DNA from: Albugo candida
Taxonomy: Eukaryota > Oomycota > Peronosporomycetes > Albuginales
Direction: 5' to 3'
Assembly: GCA_040437565.1 (NCBI GenBank)
Contig: JBDOQK010000048.1
Coordinates: 124,001-188,000 of the forward strand
DNA: 64,000 bases
This document shows, in pieces, positions 11,501-23,751 of the stretch. A program made the position numbers and the translations under genes. How positions within the stretch are numbered: the stretch's first letter is position 1; each line of letters starts with the position of its first letter. Below the pieces are notes generated by a model. The model saw nothing but the letters and a program-made list of their open reading frames with translations, did no database searches and was not told the origin of the DNA.

Positions 11501-14500
11501 CTCGACGAGCTTTTCCGTTAAATCTTTGATGGGGAGCTCTGCTGCTCCGTCGGGGATCGTTCCTGCACCAGTGAATTCCTTCTCAAGATCGCCCATAATC
11601 TCATTTTGAAGTGCGGATTTCCCTGCACAATAGCTTTTAATACTTTGATCCGATTTGATTTCCTGCATCGATTTATCGGTACGAAGCGCTACGATCGAAG
11701 ACAGCACGACATCCGGCGATAAGGGTCGATCTTCAATCGTTCCGGTCGCAGGGAATGGCATCACTGGAGGCATTACAACAGGTGCTTGAGGTGCAATTGT
11801 GGCCTCAGGCGTCGGCATATCTTCTTCTTCTGCATCGAAAGTCACGACTTTCTCTTGGAGACTGGCAGCATACTCTGCCGCTGATGAAAAGTCATTCTCG
11901 TGCTCGAAATGGACGACGTCTCTATCGCGTTGATAGTACAAAATCTCACGTTGTGCACGTGAGAAATCACCCGATTGTAATGTCCGAAGTGCCATATTCG
12001 TCAACGTCGGCGAAGGTCCAATTTCAATCAGTCGATAGACTCCATTTCCATTCTTTGAGAACAGATATTCCTGTGTGGTGATCCATTGCACTGGAGATGC
12101 AAATTGATACGCCAACAGTTCTGTAAGGAGAAGATGCATGAGTTCTGGACGAGATACCGATTCCCATGCTGCAGGCTCCAGCACTTTTGCGAGAAACGGG
12201 CTGTTGGTCACGTCGTAAATGTGCTGCACATACGATCGATCCAATGACAAAGGCTTTGCGACCAAATTGGGAATATATCGCCCGATCAGTTTGGAAGCCT
12301 GTTGTGATAATATCTCCGCGTCGATTTTCACACGTAACAGCTTCCGAAACGATGGAACACCACTCAATAATTCACGCGAATGGAATGGAACATCGATACC
12401 CACAAGCGGAATCGTTGCGTGTCCTCGCGAGAGAATAAATGGTCGATTTCCAGCCTTACATTTCTCCTTCCGTGCTTGCGCATGCGACTTTGCTTGCTTG
12501 ATTTCAGCATCCAAATCGATCGTATCGCTTGTATTCTTTGCAAATTTCGATAAAACAGTTGCGAGAACTTCTAAATTCACACTGTCACCAGCGACGACGT
12601 ACTGGAGGTTCTTCACATTGTAATTCACAACTTGGAGTAATTTATCGGTCGCTCGATAGATTGTATCGACAACGTGAAACAAATCCGCAGCAGTAAACCC
12701 ATTTCCAATCCGACTGGGATTCGCCGCTACCATTCCGTACTCGGATCGACCCATTTCATCTCGTTTTACAGCTCGTTGCATGATCAATCCGCGAAGGAAT
12801 ACAATTTCCACAACATCTTCGACTTCTAATGCTTCCGCGAACGAGCACAGGCCAGCGTATTCCCCGAGTGAATGACCAGCAAATGCCGAATCATTGCCAA
12901 TAAGTTGAGCTTTTTTAATCTCACAAAACATTGCTTTCTCCAAAAGAACTAACGCTGGCTGACTGAATTGCGTTGCGAAAAGAAGTCCTTCCGGCGCTGA
13001 GAATGTAAAGCTTTGGGTTCGCTCATTGATTTCAGGGATAAGAGGCACCGATTCGCCTGTTTCCGGTTTCTCACACTTTAATTTCATATAATTCTCGCGA
13101 ATTCGGCGACCATTACGTCCGCCAAAATGAATTGTTATCTGAGACGGATTCTTACGAACGATATCGAGGATCGAGAATCCAAACATTTGCTCGAGATGTT
13201 TCTCTCCACGATTCCACGTCTCACGAGAAATCGACGATATTTCGTATCGATCCATTCCCATCCCAACTTCCGCCGATCCTTGACCCGTAAACACGAAAGC
13301 TGTCAGAGGTTGTTTGATCTCTGCTGTCGCTGTGATCACACGTTCCTTGGACGCATTCACAATTTGGATTTCTAGCAGCTTGTTACCATGACGCTGACCC
13401 ACATGTCGAGCTTGGAGGTACAGCGTATCGCCCGGATACACCATTCCATCGAATTTCGCTGCGTAAGAGACCACATTTGTGTCGTTTTCTTGACCAAATT
13501 TGGCGATAAGAAGCGATCGAACTTTTGTTGCTGACCACATTCCGTGCATAATTGGACGTCCTGAAGGAAGATTCGCGAGGATTGCCGCGTATTCGGATCG
13601 ATGAATTGGATTCAAATCGCGAGATGCCACTGCGTAATCGACGGCGCTTTCGGGGACGGTAATGGAGATGGGAACTTGGAGCATATGGTAGCCTCCATTC
13701 GGGAACAGTGAGCCATTCTTTGAGTGTGCATCGGGCTGTGAGAGACTGTCAATGTACGTGCGAATTGGATCCGCTACCAATCCGTTGGAAGACAATTGAA
13801 TGGTTCCGATCAATTCGACGGCTTTTCCTTTCTTCCACAAATACACTTTCCCCGAAATCTGAAGCGAATCCAAACGATTTGACGCCACAAAAGTCTCTCT
13901 TGTGGTCCATTGGAAACGTAATTCGTCACCAATGGAAATCGACAGCTGTTCCATGGAATTAGACGACGCAACAAACCACGATTTCGACATTAACACTTCA
14001 AAAGCTTCCTCGCGGACGATTTCAACTGTATCGTTCGTCTCACTGATAGCAAATGTGTTTTCAAAATCGTTAAATTCCCCACGAATTAGAAATTCAGACC
14101 GCAATTCGACCACAGGAACCAACTCCTCGACCATATTTTCTGTGATAACTCGTTGCGAAATGGTCGCTATCCCCGACACCGCTTTACCAAATTCAGTGAT
14201 TCTCACGCCGGCTACCTTACAGACACTCATTGTCTCATCGCCGGCTTTGAAGAGGTACGATGTATCGCCCTGGGAGCCCGGCTTTAGCAGCTTGTACGAG
14301 TGGGAAAGATGCACTAAATCCAACAGATTCACATTCACTTGTCGTGTGAAAACAGACTGGATAAGCGGTTTCCACGCAAGAATCGTCGCGAAATCCGCTG
14401 GAGCTGCTTGTTGAGCGTACGTAAATCCCATGGCGGCTTTATAGTCGGTGATATCGCGATCTGTGACGGTTCTTTCGCATACAAATTCGGAAAATACACT

Positions 14501-17500
14501 TTGTGCACAAGCAGCGGAACAAGAAGCTTCCTCGTCGTTCTTTTCCGCGATCCAAAACATTGCGTAAAAGTTTTTTATCGCACGTATTCGTACATCTTCG
14601 TCCTCGTGAATCGCCAGCGGACAATTGGGTTTGTATCGAAAACAGAATCGAAGAGGAACGATGCGAGTCGGTACATCAGAAGTCTGAGGTCGAAGTTCGC
14701 GTATTTCGACGAGAAACTCGTTCTCCGTCTTCTGAATTGTGATACACGGCACCGATTCTCCGTCTTTGCATATTTCCAACCCGTTTTCATACAGAACGTA
14801 TTTTCGATGACAAAGCGGTCGAAGAAGCGGTCGGATAGGATTGGAGATCCATTTCGATCCTCTTACAATATCGCGAGCACGCAATAGCTCCGCGAGGTCC
14901 GAGTCCACGCCCAAGAGACTTGCAAGCCCATCAATCCACAAATCCGAGTCGGAAGGTACGCTTTCGTTCACAGCGATTTCGTATACGTTTGGCAAAGATC
15001 TTTTGACTAAAAGTCCACAAATTGTCTCAATTGGAGGAGAGGAAGCACAGGTTTCCGTGCATGTGTTGTATTTCTCCACTGTTTGGATGTATCCTTCAGC
15101 GATATCGCCGAGGATTTTCGCTACTGGTTCATCACGAATGGTGCTGTATTTGACCGCCACAGGTCCCTGGAGAATGCAAACTCGCTGTGCGTCACGTTCC
15201 GGCACCGCATCGAGATCTTCCGAGTACCAAAGCGAGTCTTTCTTGAACCACGTACGAAAATCTGTGTCGATAATTGGGATGAAATTCACAGGTTTTCCTC
15301 CGCTTTGACAGATATGGAGGAAATAATCAATGTCAGCGATCGACATTGGCGTCGAGGACGCTTGCGGGTAGCACGAAATAAAGTCTCGTAAGACCTCATA
15401 CGGACGTGTTTTCACTTTGACAGAGTCCAATTGGAACGTTGACGAAGTCTTTGTTGAGAAAACCTGAGCACTTCGCTTGATAAAGTCGATCATTCGTGAC
15501 GCATACGATCCATGAATCCAACGATTTGGCAGTTCTCCTTTCTCAACAAACATCAATTCAATCATCCGATCGATAACTTGCTCGTACGTCATTTCGTCGA
15601 GGTCGATAGGCACTCGAATGAGTTCGGAGGAATCCTTTTGAATGACTTTTTTACATCCGAAATACGGCTTCTGGAAATCCTTATTCAGACGTTCGATGAT
15701 CGACGCTTTATCCCGACGTAAGAGCGTGTCCAATTCCTCACGAGGTTTGGAAAAATACATCTCGTCAAAGTCACGCCAGCACATTGTTCCACGGCCTGCG
15801 ATCTTATGTATTGGCTCACCGAGCTCTGAGGTGACAGTGATCACACCTCCGACAATTCCTTTGTAGCTTTTCTCCCATTCTGACTCGTTACTGATCCCAG
15901 GAGTATCGACAAGAAGCTGCTTCACTTCTGTGGCTGTTGCGGCTTCCTTCGCGACCATGATACGTGAGCCAAGCAGAATACCATCCACAGGCATCGACGC
16001 AATACTACCGCGCTTGAGACTCCAATCTCCGGTTAAATACTGAACTGAATCCTTCCAATCGCCAAAACCAGACCCAACAACGAGAACAACGTTCGATACT
16101 CTTCGAATTGCCGCGTACGTATTCTCAAGCGGGTCGTGGAAATCCTCGAAACTGTGATGTCCTCCAGCTCGTCCACCGGTCCATTGGAGCATTACATTCA
16201 TTTTCGGATTCGATTGAGCGATTTCCAGCACGGAATAGATACCATCGATGGATCCAGGCTTGAATGCGATCAAATTGATTCGAACTGATTGGAGTTGCTG
16301 AATGATTTCATCGGCTCGTTCCAGAGAAGGAATACCAGCTCCAATTGTTATGCTCTCGATAGGAACGCCCTGACGCCGAAGACGTAGAACAGCGGGAAAT
16401 TGGAATCCCCACTGTTTGGCATTCAAATACAGCATATTGATTGTGATTCCNNNNNNNNNNNNNNNNNNNNNNNNNNNNNNNNNNNNNNNNNNNNNNNNNN
16501 NNNNNNNNNNNNNNNNNNNNNNNNNNNNNNNNNNNNNNNNNNNNNNNNNNTGGATCCAGGCTTGAATGCGATCAAATTGATTCGAACTGATTGGAGTTGC
16601 TGAATGATTTCATCGGCTCGTTCCAGAGAAGGAATACCAGCTCCAATTGTTATGCTCTCGATAGGAACGCCCTGACGCCGAAGACGTAGAACAGCGGGAA
16701 ATTGGAATCCCCACTGTTTGGCATTCAAATACAGCATATTGATTGTGATTCCGTAGCCAGGTGTGAGTTTGGACACCAATTTGGAGATAGAATCTTCAAA
16801 GATACAGAGACGAGATAATCCTCCACCTGCAAGCTCTGCATGAAATCCTGCATTCTGAGCAGCTGCTACTAAATCGATTCCATTCAAACTCGTCGTTGGA
16901 GTCATTCCGGCAATCATTACAGGCGGCTTTTTCAGCAGCCGAGTGAATCGATTTGAGACCATACGGCGTCCGTGTTCCCTGTGGAGTCTTGGAGCATACG
17001 TTTCGATCCAGCTCTTGTTACAGATACATTCAGAGCTGAAAAGCTGTTCGAGACCGAGATACGGAGTAAATTGGAGCGAGGTAGACGTCACGGAAGACTG
17101 AAATGCTGCTGATACCACAATGAAGCCTGCACCTTCAGCTATCGGAGCACTTAGACGACACACACCCTGTCCGGGTCCAAAATCGAGCACGTAATTCGCA
17201 CGTTTATGGTTCTCCCACACGTGACGCCACGTCGACATCCAATCTGCGACCAAAGTCAATTGCATTGTAACAATCATAGGCATCAAATCTTCCCCTTCAG
17301 CCGCTTGCTGCAAATTGGAAGCGTCCTTTGTCGTTTTGTAGACGGGAATACAAAGTTGTTCGCTCTCACACGTCAACTGAATTCGCTGTAAATCGGTCAG
17401 AATCTGATTTTCTGCGGATGCGACAGCGAGCGAATGAAAGGGGCACGAAAGCGGGATGAAGGACGTGCTCACCGCTTTCGAGCGGTCTGAGAATGGAATT

Positions 17501-18360
17501 CGATTCTGATTCGTTTCGGTCGAATTCGGTTTGCCTTTGAAAACCCGTTCCAACTCCTTTAGCGCCTCGGGATGTCCAGTGATTGAAAACATTTTCTTTC
17601 CATTGATAAGCGAAATCTGAGTTTTGGAGCCTGATTTCTTGTTAAATGAATAGAGGACGTGCTCGACCTCTTCTTCCGTCAGACCGCTCACCGCGAGCAT
17701 TGGAGTCGCGTCTTTCAAAGTCTCAGGGACGAGTGTTGTCCAAGTCTCTTGCACACGAAGTCCGTGCCAAAACATGTACCTTACGTATTGCGATGCGATC
17801 GTATGGAGCTCCATATCGTCTCTTGCAAGTGCACACACTAAAGCGCTCACAATCCCTTGGCTGTGACCGATTGCGCATTCACTTTGTGATAAAACGACTT
17901 TGTGTGTGAGTTGGGCTCTTTCCAAAAAGGCGACATAATTAGCAATTTGAGTGATGAAAATCAACGGATAGCTGTAAATTGCATTCGACCACTCCACAGA
18001 CGAAAGTGTAGGCACTTGTTTTGGATTCGAGAGCCATAGTTGGAGATCGATGGGATTTGAGAGTGCTGGAGACGCTTTCGCTTCGTCCGAATCGGATGCT
18101 TGCAGCAATGCACTAGCGACTTGCGTGATAAATTGTCTGGAAGCTTCCGACTCGTTGTAGAGAAGCTGTAGTTCTTGCCAGTATGCGAGTCCCTGACCTC
18201 CAAATTGGAGGATTACAGAAGCCGTTTCAGTTTGAATTGCCTGCGCAAATGGAGAAATCCTGAGTTCAGGTTGCGCTGACTCTATTTTGGTCTCAGCCAC
18301 TCGTTCTGAACTCGGAAGGGTGGAATCTGCTGAGATTTCATTGTCGGAAGGTGCTTCCAT
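5587..18360 (-). CDS. FAS: Fungal-type fatty acid synthase, beta and alpha halves fused, tandem ACP
   Basis: Cytosolic type I synthase making long-chain acyl-CoA. Collapsing two gap repeats gives 12,306 bases, 4,101 aa, no intron. Domain order (collapsed numbering): acetyltransferase with GHSQG (Ser167), flavin enoyl reductase (MIAGMTPTTS, about 480), hot-dog dehydratase (DLNPIH, HGMWSA, about 1,500), malonyl/palmitoyl transferase GHSLGEY (Ser1730), two ACPs with phosphopantetheine serines in AGKSALQNE (Ser2148) and GGKSALQNE (Ser2337), ketoreductase (about 2,875), ketosynthase TPVGACAT (Cys3489) with HGTGTQANDKNES, and a C-terminal phosphopantetheinyl transferase (GLGVDVEPI, FAGRWAAKEAVIKAI). 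Yeast FAS has the same order split over two chains (beta then alpha) and one ACP. All catalytic residues I can check are present. Start 18360 is the first ATG of the open frame. Confidence 0.96.
8545..8776. repeat. Assembly gap with 66-bp flanking direct repeat
   Basis: Bases 8545-8610 recur at 8711-8776 around 100 N (8611-8710), within the FAS gene just after the ketoreductase. The added 166 bases break the frame; removing them restores it. Confidence 0.93.
16249..16752. repeat. Assembly gap with 202-bp flanking direct repeat
   Basis: Bases 16249-16450 recur at 16551-16752 around 100 N (16451-16550), within the FAS enoyl reductase. The added 302 bases break the frame; removing them restores it. 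Confidence 0.93.
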
Positions 18361-19243
18361 GGTACTTTTAGCTGCACAATTGTAATTCCTGTTTGGTGTT
18401 GTCTTGCTGTGGCAAGGAGCTGCACCAACAAAGAATCAAAAAATCAAATGCACTTGCACCAATGACGCTGATGAGCCAATCGCTCAAGTATTCAGAAGAA
18501 AATAACCAATCGAATATTGAGTTACAAGATTTCAGAAGCTAGGTAGTCGATTCGAAGAATATCGGGGTATGCGGGTGATACGTGTATATAGTTCGTTTTA
18601 TGTGTAAAGTGGACTGTTAGAGTATGTGCTGGTGAAGGTAATTGGATATGAAGTGTTAATTGTAGATGAGAGGGAATGCAGCATGCCAGAATAGAAGACT
18701 GACTCAAATGACGTCATCTTCTATGTACTTTGAAGCAAACTTCAATAAGATGACGCACGAAGCCTCTACCTCTGTAAACCGATATCCTTTATATGATGTT
18801 TTTGTATAATGGAAGAATGCAATGATTTAGCACACAAATTCTAGTTAGAAGCTACCTGCGAAAAGCTTTAGGCTAAAATTATTGTAGTCACTCAGATTCC
18901 ATGAGAGTGCGCGCATCCATCAAGCGACTGTAACGACCTTCTTGATCTACTTTCTCCGACAGTAATAGCACCGTACTTTAAGCAGAAACATCATTCCATA
19001 GAATATGTAGAAAATGATTTAGAAATCCATATCTATGCCTCAGATGAATAGTACCGTGCAAACCACACAGAGCTTACCCTTTCAACTCATTGGAGCGCTA
19101 TCCGCGGAATGCCATTTTCAGTATCGTTCACGCTCTGATAGGCTACAATATACATCTCGTTCTTATTGGCGAAAAGCACTGCTACCATTACCATAGTTCA
19201 CAAAATCGGACGACTCGAAAGGTTTCCTTTAATTTGGTTGCAC
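18361..19243. other. Intergenic region upstream of FAS
   Basis: 883 bp between the FAS start codon and the PWP2 stop codon, so it holds the FAS promoter and PWP2 3' end. I see no conserved coding frame, RNA gene or repeat here; the short open frame near 18522-18707 has no recognisable features. Confidence 0.6.
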
Positions 19244-22200
19244 TTACGCGGCGGAACTGATTTCCGGCGTTTTCTCATTGTGCTGTAATGCATACAAACT
19301 TTTCAGATACTCTAAAGTGAACTGATTGTCATCACAAACGCGAGCAAGATCGCTGAGATGCTGTAATACGCTTTTCTGTAAACTTCGTAATGCACTTCGA
19401 AACGATTGGTTTCCGCTGTCATGATCGCGTAGTTTGGCTCCGTGGGTGTTGAGAATCGCCAATGACCATTGTAAATAAAACTCGAGATGGGGCGATTGGT
19501 CAATTTGTGTCGCGAGAACACCCAGTAATCGCTTTAAATACGCGTCTCGGATACCTTGAGAAACAAGGAGAATACTCTCAACAGGAACTTTTTCCAGACA
19601 CAGTATGATCAAATCCTCTTCATTGAGCTGTAGAGCCATTGTCAATGCTTTTGTAAACTCTTTCCGAATGACATTCTTATGGATTTCTGCGGGTGTGATA
19701 TCTTCATCGAGATCGAATGGATCAAAACTGAGCGTCTCATCCAATCCATAAATCAAAAGCCCTTCTGTCGTAGCGGCCGCCCACGATCGACCGGTGGGAG
19801 AGAAGATCACAGCTTTTGATAACACTTCCATTCGCTGACGTCTTGTTCCAGGATCAACAGCTCGAGTAGCGCCGAGAAGCGCATCGCCAGGCGAGTGTGT
19901 GGAGTTTTGAGCATTTGCATCGATTTCTGTTTTGGAAAGCCCAGAAGCAGTCATTTCGGAGCTGTTGAGATGATGCAAAACGCCTTCAAGCGATCGATTG
20001 TGTGAAATTTGGAATTTTTTGAGAAGGATTTGCTGTGAGGTTTCATAGATGCAAATATATTTGGAACGACCGCCAGCAAGTACACATCTACCATCCGCCG
20101 AGTAGCAAAGACTTGTGAAATGTTTGGAAATTGAGTTGTTTTTTGCAGTGATTTTATCCGTACTTTTACGTCCACCAGCAATGTCTCGTAAGCCATCAAT
20201 CGTTGCCACTTGATCGCCGTCAGCAACATCCCAAATATTGAGATTCCCGTTCAGCGTCGCTGAACAAAGTTGGGAGCCGTCTGGACGGAACGCAATTGCC
20301 AACACGTCAGTGGAGTGAGCAAGTGGCTCAATAAAGCTTTTGTTTTGATATACATTCCATAGCCGTACAGTATGATCCCAAGATCCTGATGCAAGAACTG
20401 GTTCGGCAGTGATCGAAGGGGAAAATGCCAATGATGTGACCGGTGCAGTATGACCATTCAACACATCAGTCAGTCTTCCATTTTGCATGGACCATACGTA
20501 AATATTAAAGAGATCCAAAGAACCCGCGCAAACTATTTGACCACTTTGATCCAAAGCCAAGCAAGTGAATTGCATGGGATCTGGTGTCGTCATCACTCGG
20601 AAGTTTCTATACCGATTCAAGTCGAAAGCCCGCACGGTTCCATCTAATGAGCTGCTTACAATGGCTTGGCCATTGGGAGCGAACCGTACTCCAGTGATTG
20701 GAGCTTGATGTTCCGAAAACGTGACGAAACAAAATCCAGTGCTTGTGTCCCAGAGCTTGAGTTTCGCATCATCTGCACCAGTTGCCAAATAGCGTCCATC
20801 AGGCGAGTAATCAACAACATTCATATCAAAGTAATGGCCTTGTTGTTTCAGAACATACGTTTCCGATCTCCATTCCCATACAAGAAGTTGGCCTAGTTTT
20901 TTAGACGCGAATGCAAGCCAATCACCAGTCGAATTGATTGCAACGGACTCAATCTCATTCTGCGTGATGCTCAGGGTATGAATGTTATTGAAATCGGGTG
21001 TTTCGTAGATTCCAAATGTTCCGTTTCCAAAGCCTACGACCAATAGACCATTCCCAACATGGAAGGAGCAGCACAATACTTTGGCAAAATTCATCTTGAA
21101 AACGTGTTTGGATTTCGTGTACCATTTCACAGCTCTGGCTAGCGTTGGTATCTCGTGTGAAGCGTTTTTGGTTTCAATTGGATCATCTACATCCTCCTCA
21201 CTGGTGGTGGTTGCATTCACATCTTCGGCTTCGTCTCGTACATGATACTGCCACACATATGCTGCTCCGTCACGTGCAATTGTATACAGCTGATGGTCAT
21301 CTTCAGAGAAGAATGTGGCAACAACGATATCCTGATGACCGACAAGTACTACTGGCTGATAATTGGGATACGGATCGACACTGAAGACTCTCACTGAAAG
21401 ATCTTCAGCTCCGGTGACAAAGAATTTGGAATCTTTTGAAAATTGTATACAGGTTATATCACCGTAATGCCCACCATAAGTTCGATATAATGTGAGTGGT
21501 GCAAATTCGCGAATAGCGTAATTGGGAGCTTTCCAAAGCTGGACTTTGTTTCCGTGAGAGACGGCAATATATTTATCATCATGGCTGAAGATGAGTGCTT
21601 TTACAGGCTTTTTGAAGTGAAAGCGATAGAGAATGACTCCTTTTTTCAAATGGATGACAAGAGATCGACCTTCTTCGTCGACAGCAATTAATAATCGCGA
21701 GTTATTCGATATTGCAATACGTGATATGTTTTTGCGACTCTCGAATGCGTAGGTTTTGGATGTGTGACTGCAAATTCAAAATGAAGGTTATTCAGATATA
21801 GGAAGTCTGTTCATGTAGCACGTACTTGATCAAGTCGAAATTTGTGATGCGATTGCCGACAGGACTGAGAATGCAATTCCCATCCGGAGTGAATATTACA
21901 TTTCCGTCGGTGTNNNNNNNNNNNNNNNNNNNNNNNNNNNNNNNNNNNNNNNNNNNNNNNNNNNNNNNNNNNNNNNNNNNNNNNNNNNNNNNNNNNNNNN
22001 NNNNNNNNNNNNNGGATGACAAGAGATCGACCTTCTTCGTCGACAGCAATTAATAATCGCGAGTTATTCGATATTGCAATACGTGATATGTTTTTGCGAC
22101 TCTCGAATGCGTAGGTTTTGGATGTGTGACTGCAAATTCAAAATGAAGGTTATTCAGATATAGGAAGTCTGTTCATGTAGCACGTACTTGATCAAGTCGA

Positions 22201-22385
22201 AATTTGTGATGCGATTGCCGACAGGACTGAGAATGCAATTCCCATCCGGAGTGAATATTACATTTCCGTCGGTGTATACTGACCCACAGAGTTGATTAAA
22301 CTATTCCAATCGCGTACAACAGTGATAATGAGACAATTATAGTTTTATTTCCATGCAATGAGTGTACCTCATACGCAAACTTCAT
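19244..22385 (-). CDS. PWP2: Periodic tryptophan protein 2, WD40 repeat SSU processome protein
   Basis: Nucleolar WD40 protein of the U3 snoRNP/UTP-B subcomplex that acts in 18S rRNA processing. Exon 1 (22385-22368) is only six codons, MKFAYE, matching the start of human PWP2; exon 2 is 22300-22188 (FNQLCGSVYTDGN, LSPVGNRITNFDLI) and exon 3 runs 21767-19244. Introns are 67 and 58 bp. Collapsing the gap repeat gives 2,655 bases, 884 aa (human 919). About a dozen WD40 blades are visible (for example HYGDITCIQFSKDSKFF, GADDAKLKLWDT, SGSWDHTVRLWNV), followed by the C-terminal UTP12-like helical domain (EFTKALTMALQLNEEDLIILCLEKVP). It is divergent from POLR3F across 105 bp. Confidence 0.93.
21652..22275. 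repeat. Assembly gap with 262-bp flanking direct repeat
   Basis: Bases 21652-21913 recur at 22014-22275 around 100 N (21914-22013). PWP2 intron 2 and parts of exons 2 and 3 therefore appear twice. The collapsed coding length is a multiple of three. Confidence 0.93.
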
Positions 22386-22490
22386 CACAATGGATGGACG
22401 CAGCCAATAAGACAATACGATTGGATATTAAAATGCACTTAAATCCAATCAATGTACGCATTCATATTTATCTACCAATCAAAAGCATCC
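22386..22490. promoter_or_regulatory. Divergent promoter of PWP2 and POLR3F
   Basis: Only 105 bp separate the PWP2 start codon (minus strand, 22385) from the POLR3F start codon (plus strand, 22491), so both must be driven from this segment. No TATA box or known motif is claimed. Both products serve ribosome and small-RNA production, so shared control would make sense (inference). Confidence 0.6.
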
Positions 22491-23721
22491 ATGGCGCTGC
22501 AAGCATTAAGCACCAAATTTCTCACGCTTTTGCGCAATCACCCAGACTCTATTACTGACACTGAAGTGCGCGAATACTTTGATAATGAAGGCAGTGGAGA
22601 GTACGAAAAACTTCCGCCAATTATAAATACGCTTATGGGTGAAGTAAGACTACAATTCCATCATTTTCATGTATGCTCTTATTGAACTTATGGGCAGGGA
22701 AGAATCAAGTTATTTCAAAAAGGAGCATCTATTTCGTATGCGATCGTCGCACAGGAAGAAGCAGAACGACTCCGCGGCTTAACGTTCGTCCACGCCAACT
22801 CATGGCTCAATAATTCACCTCCTGTCTTCCTATAATAACTAGTGTGGAGCAACGTGTCATTTTGGGCGAAATCGAGCGCGCTGGAAACAAAGGCATCTGG
22901 ACGCGTGATATCAAAATGCAATCGAACATCGCACAGGTGAGGTTCACAACGTGACCGGATCATGCAAACGCTCATTCTTTCATAGCAAGTCGTGGTCAAA
23001 ACCCTCCACTTACTGGAGTCGCGGCAGCTCATAAAATCTGTCAAATCCATCAGTAGCAAAAATAAAAAGCTGTACATGTTATTCGATCTCGGTACCACAA
23101 ACGACCATCACTCCGGATAATTGACTAAAATTACATTTGTATCAGTTCCATCCACAGAAATTACCGGCGGGCCGTGGTATAATGAGCAAGAATTCGATCA
23201 TGTTTTCATCAATACACTGAGCACATTCGTTTACGAAGTCATCAAAGCATCGGTGCGTGAAGCCCAAATTGTTAATTCCCGTTCCTGACATCCGCAGGGT
23301 ATGAGTACGCTGAAAGCCATCACAGATAAAGTGCATGCTTCGGGAATCTCCAAAGTGGCGTTGGGCTCCGAAGAGATTCGCTCGATCCTTCAGACTTTGA
23401 TATATGACGGCCGAATCGAACAAGTTCGTTCTGTGTCCCTCAAACCGACGGTAAATAACACTGTGGGAAAAGTCTTTGCTGAACGCTGAGAGTGATTGTA
23501 GAGCAATGAAGTCAACTATAAAGTCACGCAACAGATAACGACAATGAATTATCTTTCAGAAACACCCTGTGGCGTTTGTCCGGTACGTTTGGAATGGATT
23601 TCAAATTGATACTGATGGAATGAGGCAGGTGTTTGAGCAATGTCGAGAAGGCAATGTTATATCGCCGCGTTCTTGCTTGTATATCACAAAATGGCTTGAT
23701 CTAAAAGATGGCGGGATTTAA
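22491..23721 (+). CDS. POLR3F: DNA-directed RNA polymerase III subunit RPC6 (RPC34/RPC39)
   Basis: Winged-helix subunit of the Pol III initiation subcomplex, homologous to TFIIE-beta, which helps open promoters of tRNA and 5S genes. Eight exons join by GT-AG introns of about 45-60 bp: 22491-22643, 22698-22783, 22843-22936, 22986-23091, 23146-23252, 23298-23450, 23502-23582 and 23629-23721, total 873 bases (290 aa; human 316). Diagnostic segments are ERAGNKGIWTRDIKMQSN, ESRQLIKSVKSISSKNKKLY, TGGPWYNEQEFD and ISKVALGSEEIRSILQTLIY. The C-terminal iron-sulphur cysteines lie in CGVCP...C...SPRSCLYITKW, as in human RPC39. It ends 30 bp from the convergent TMEM209 stop. Confidence 0.94.
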
Positions 23722-23751
23722 AAAAGGTTGAATACTGTAGCGTGTTTAGAG

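Noticed and set aside
9050-14887. Many long plus-strand open frames within FAS
   Set aside because: They are shadows of the minus-strand FAS reading frame, which carries catalytic motifs throughout.
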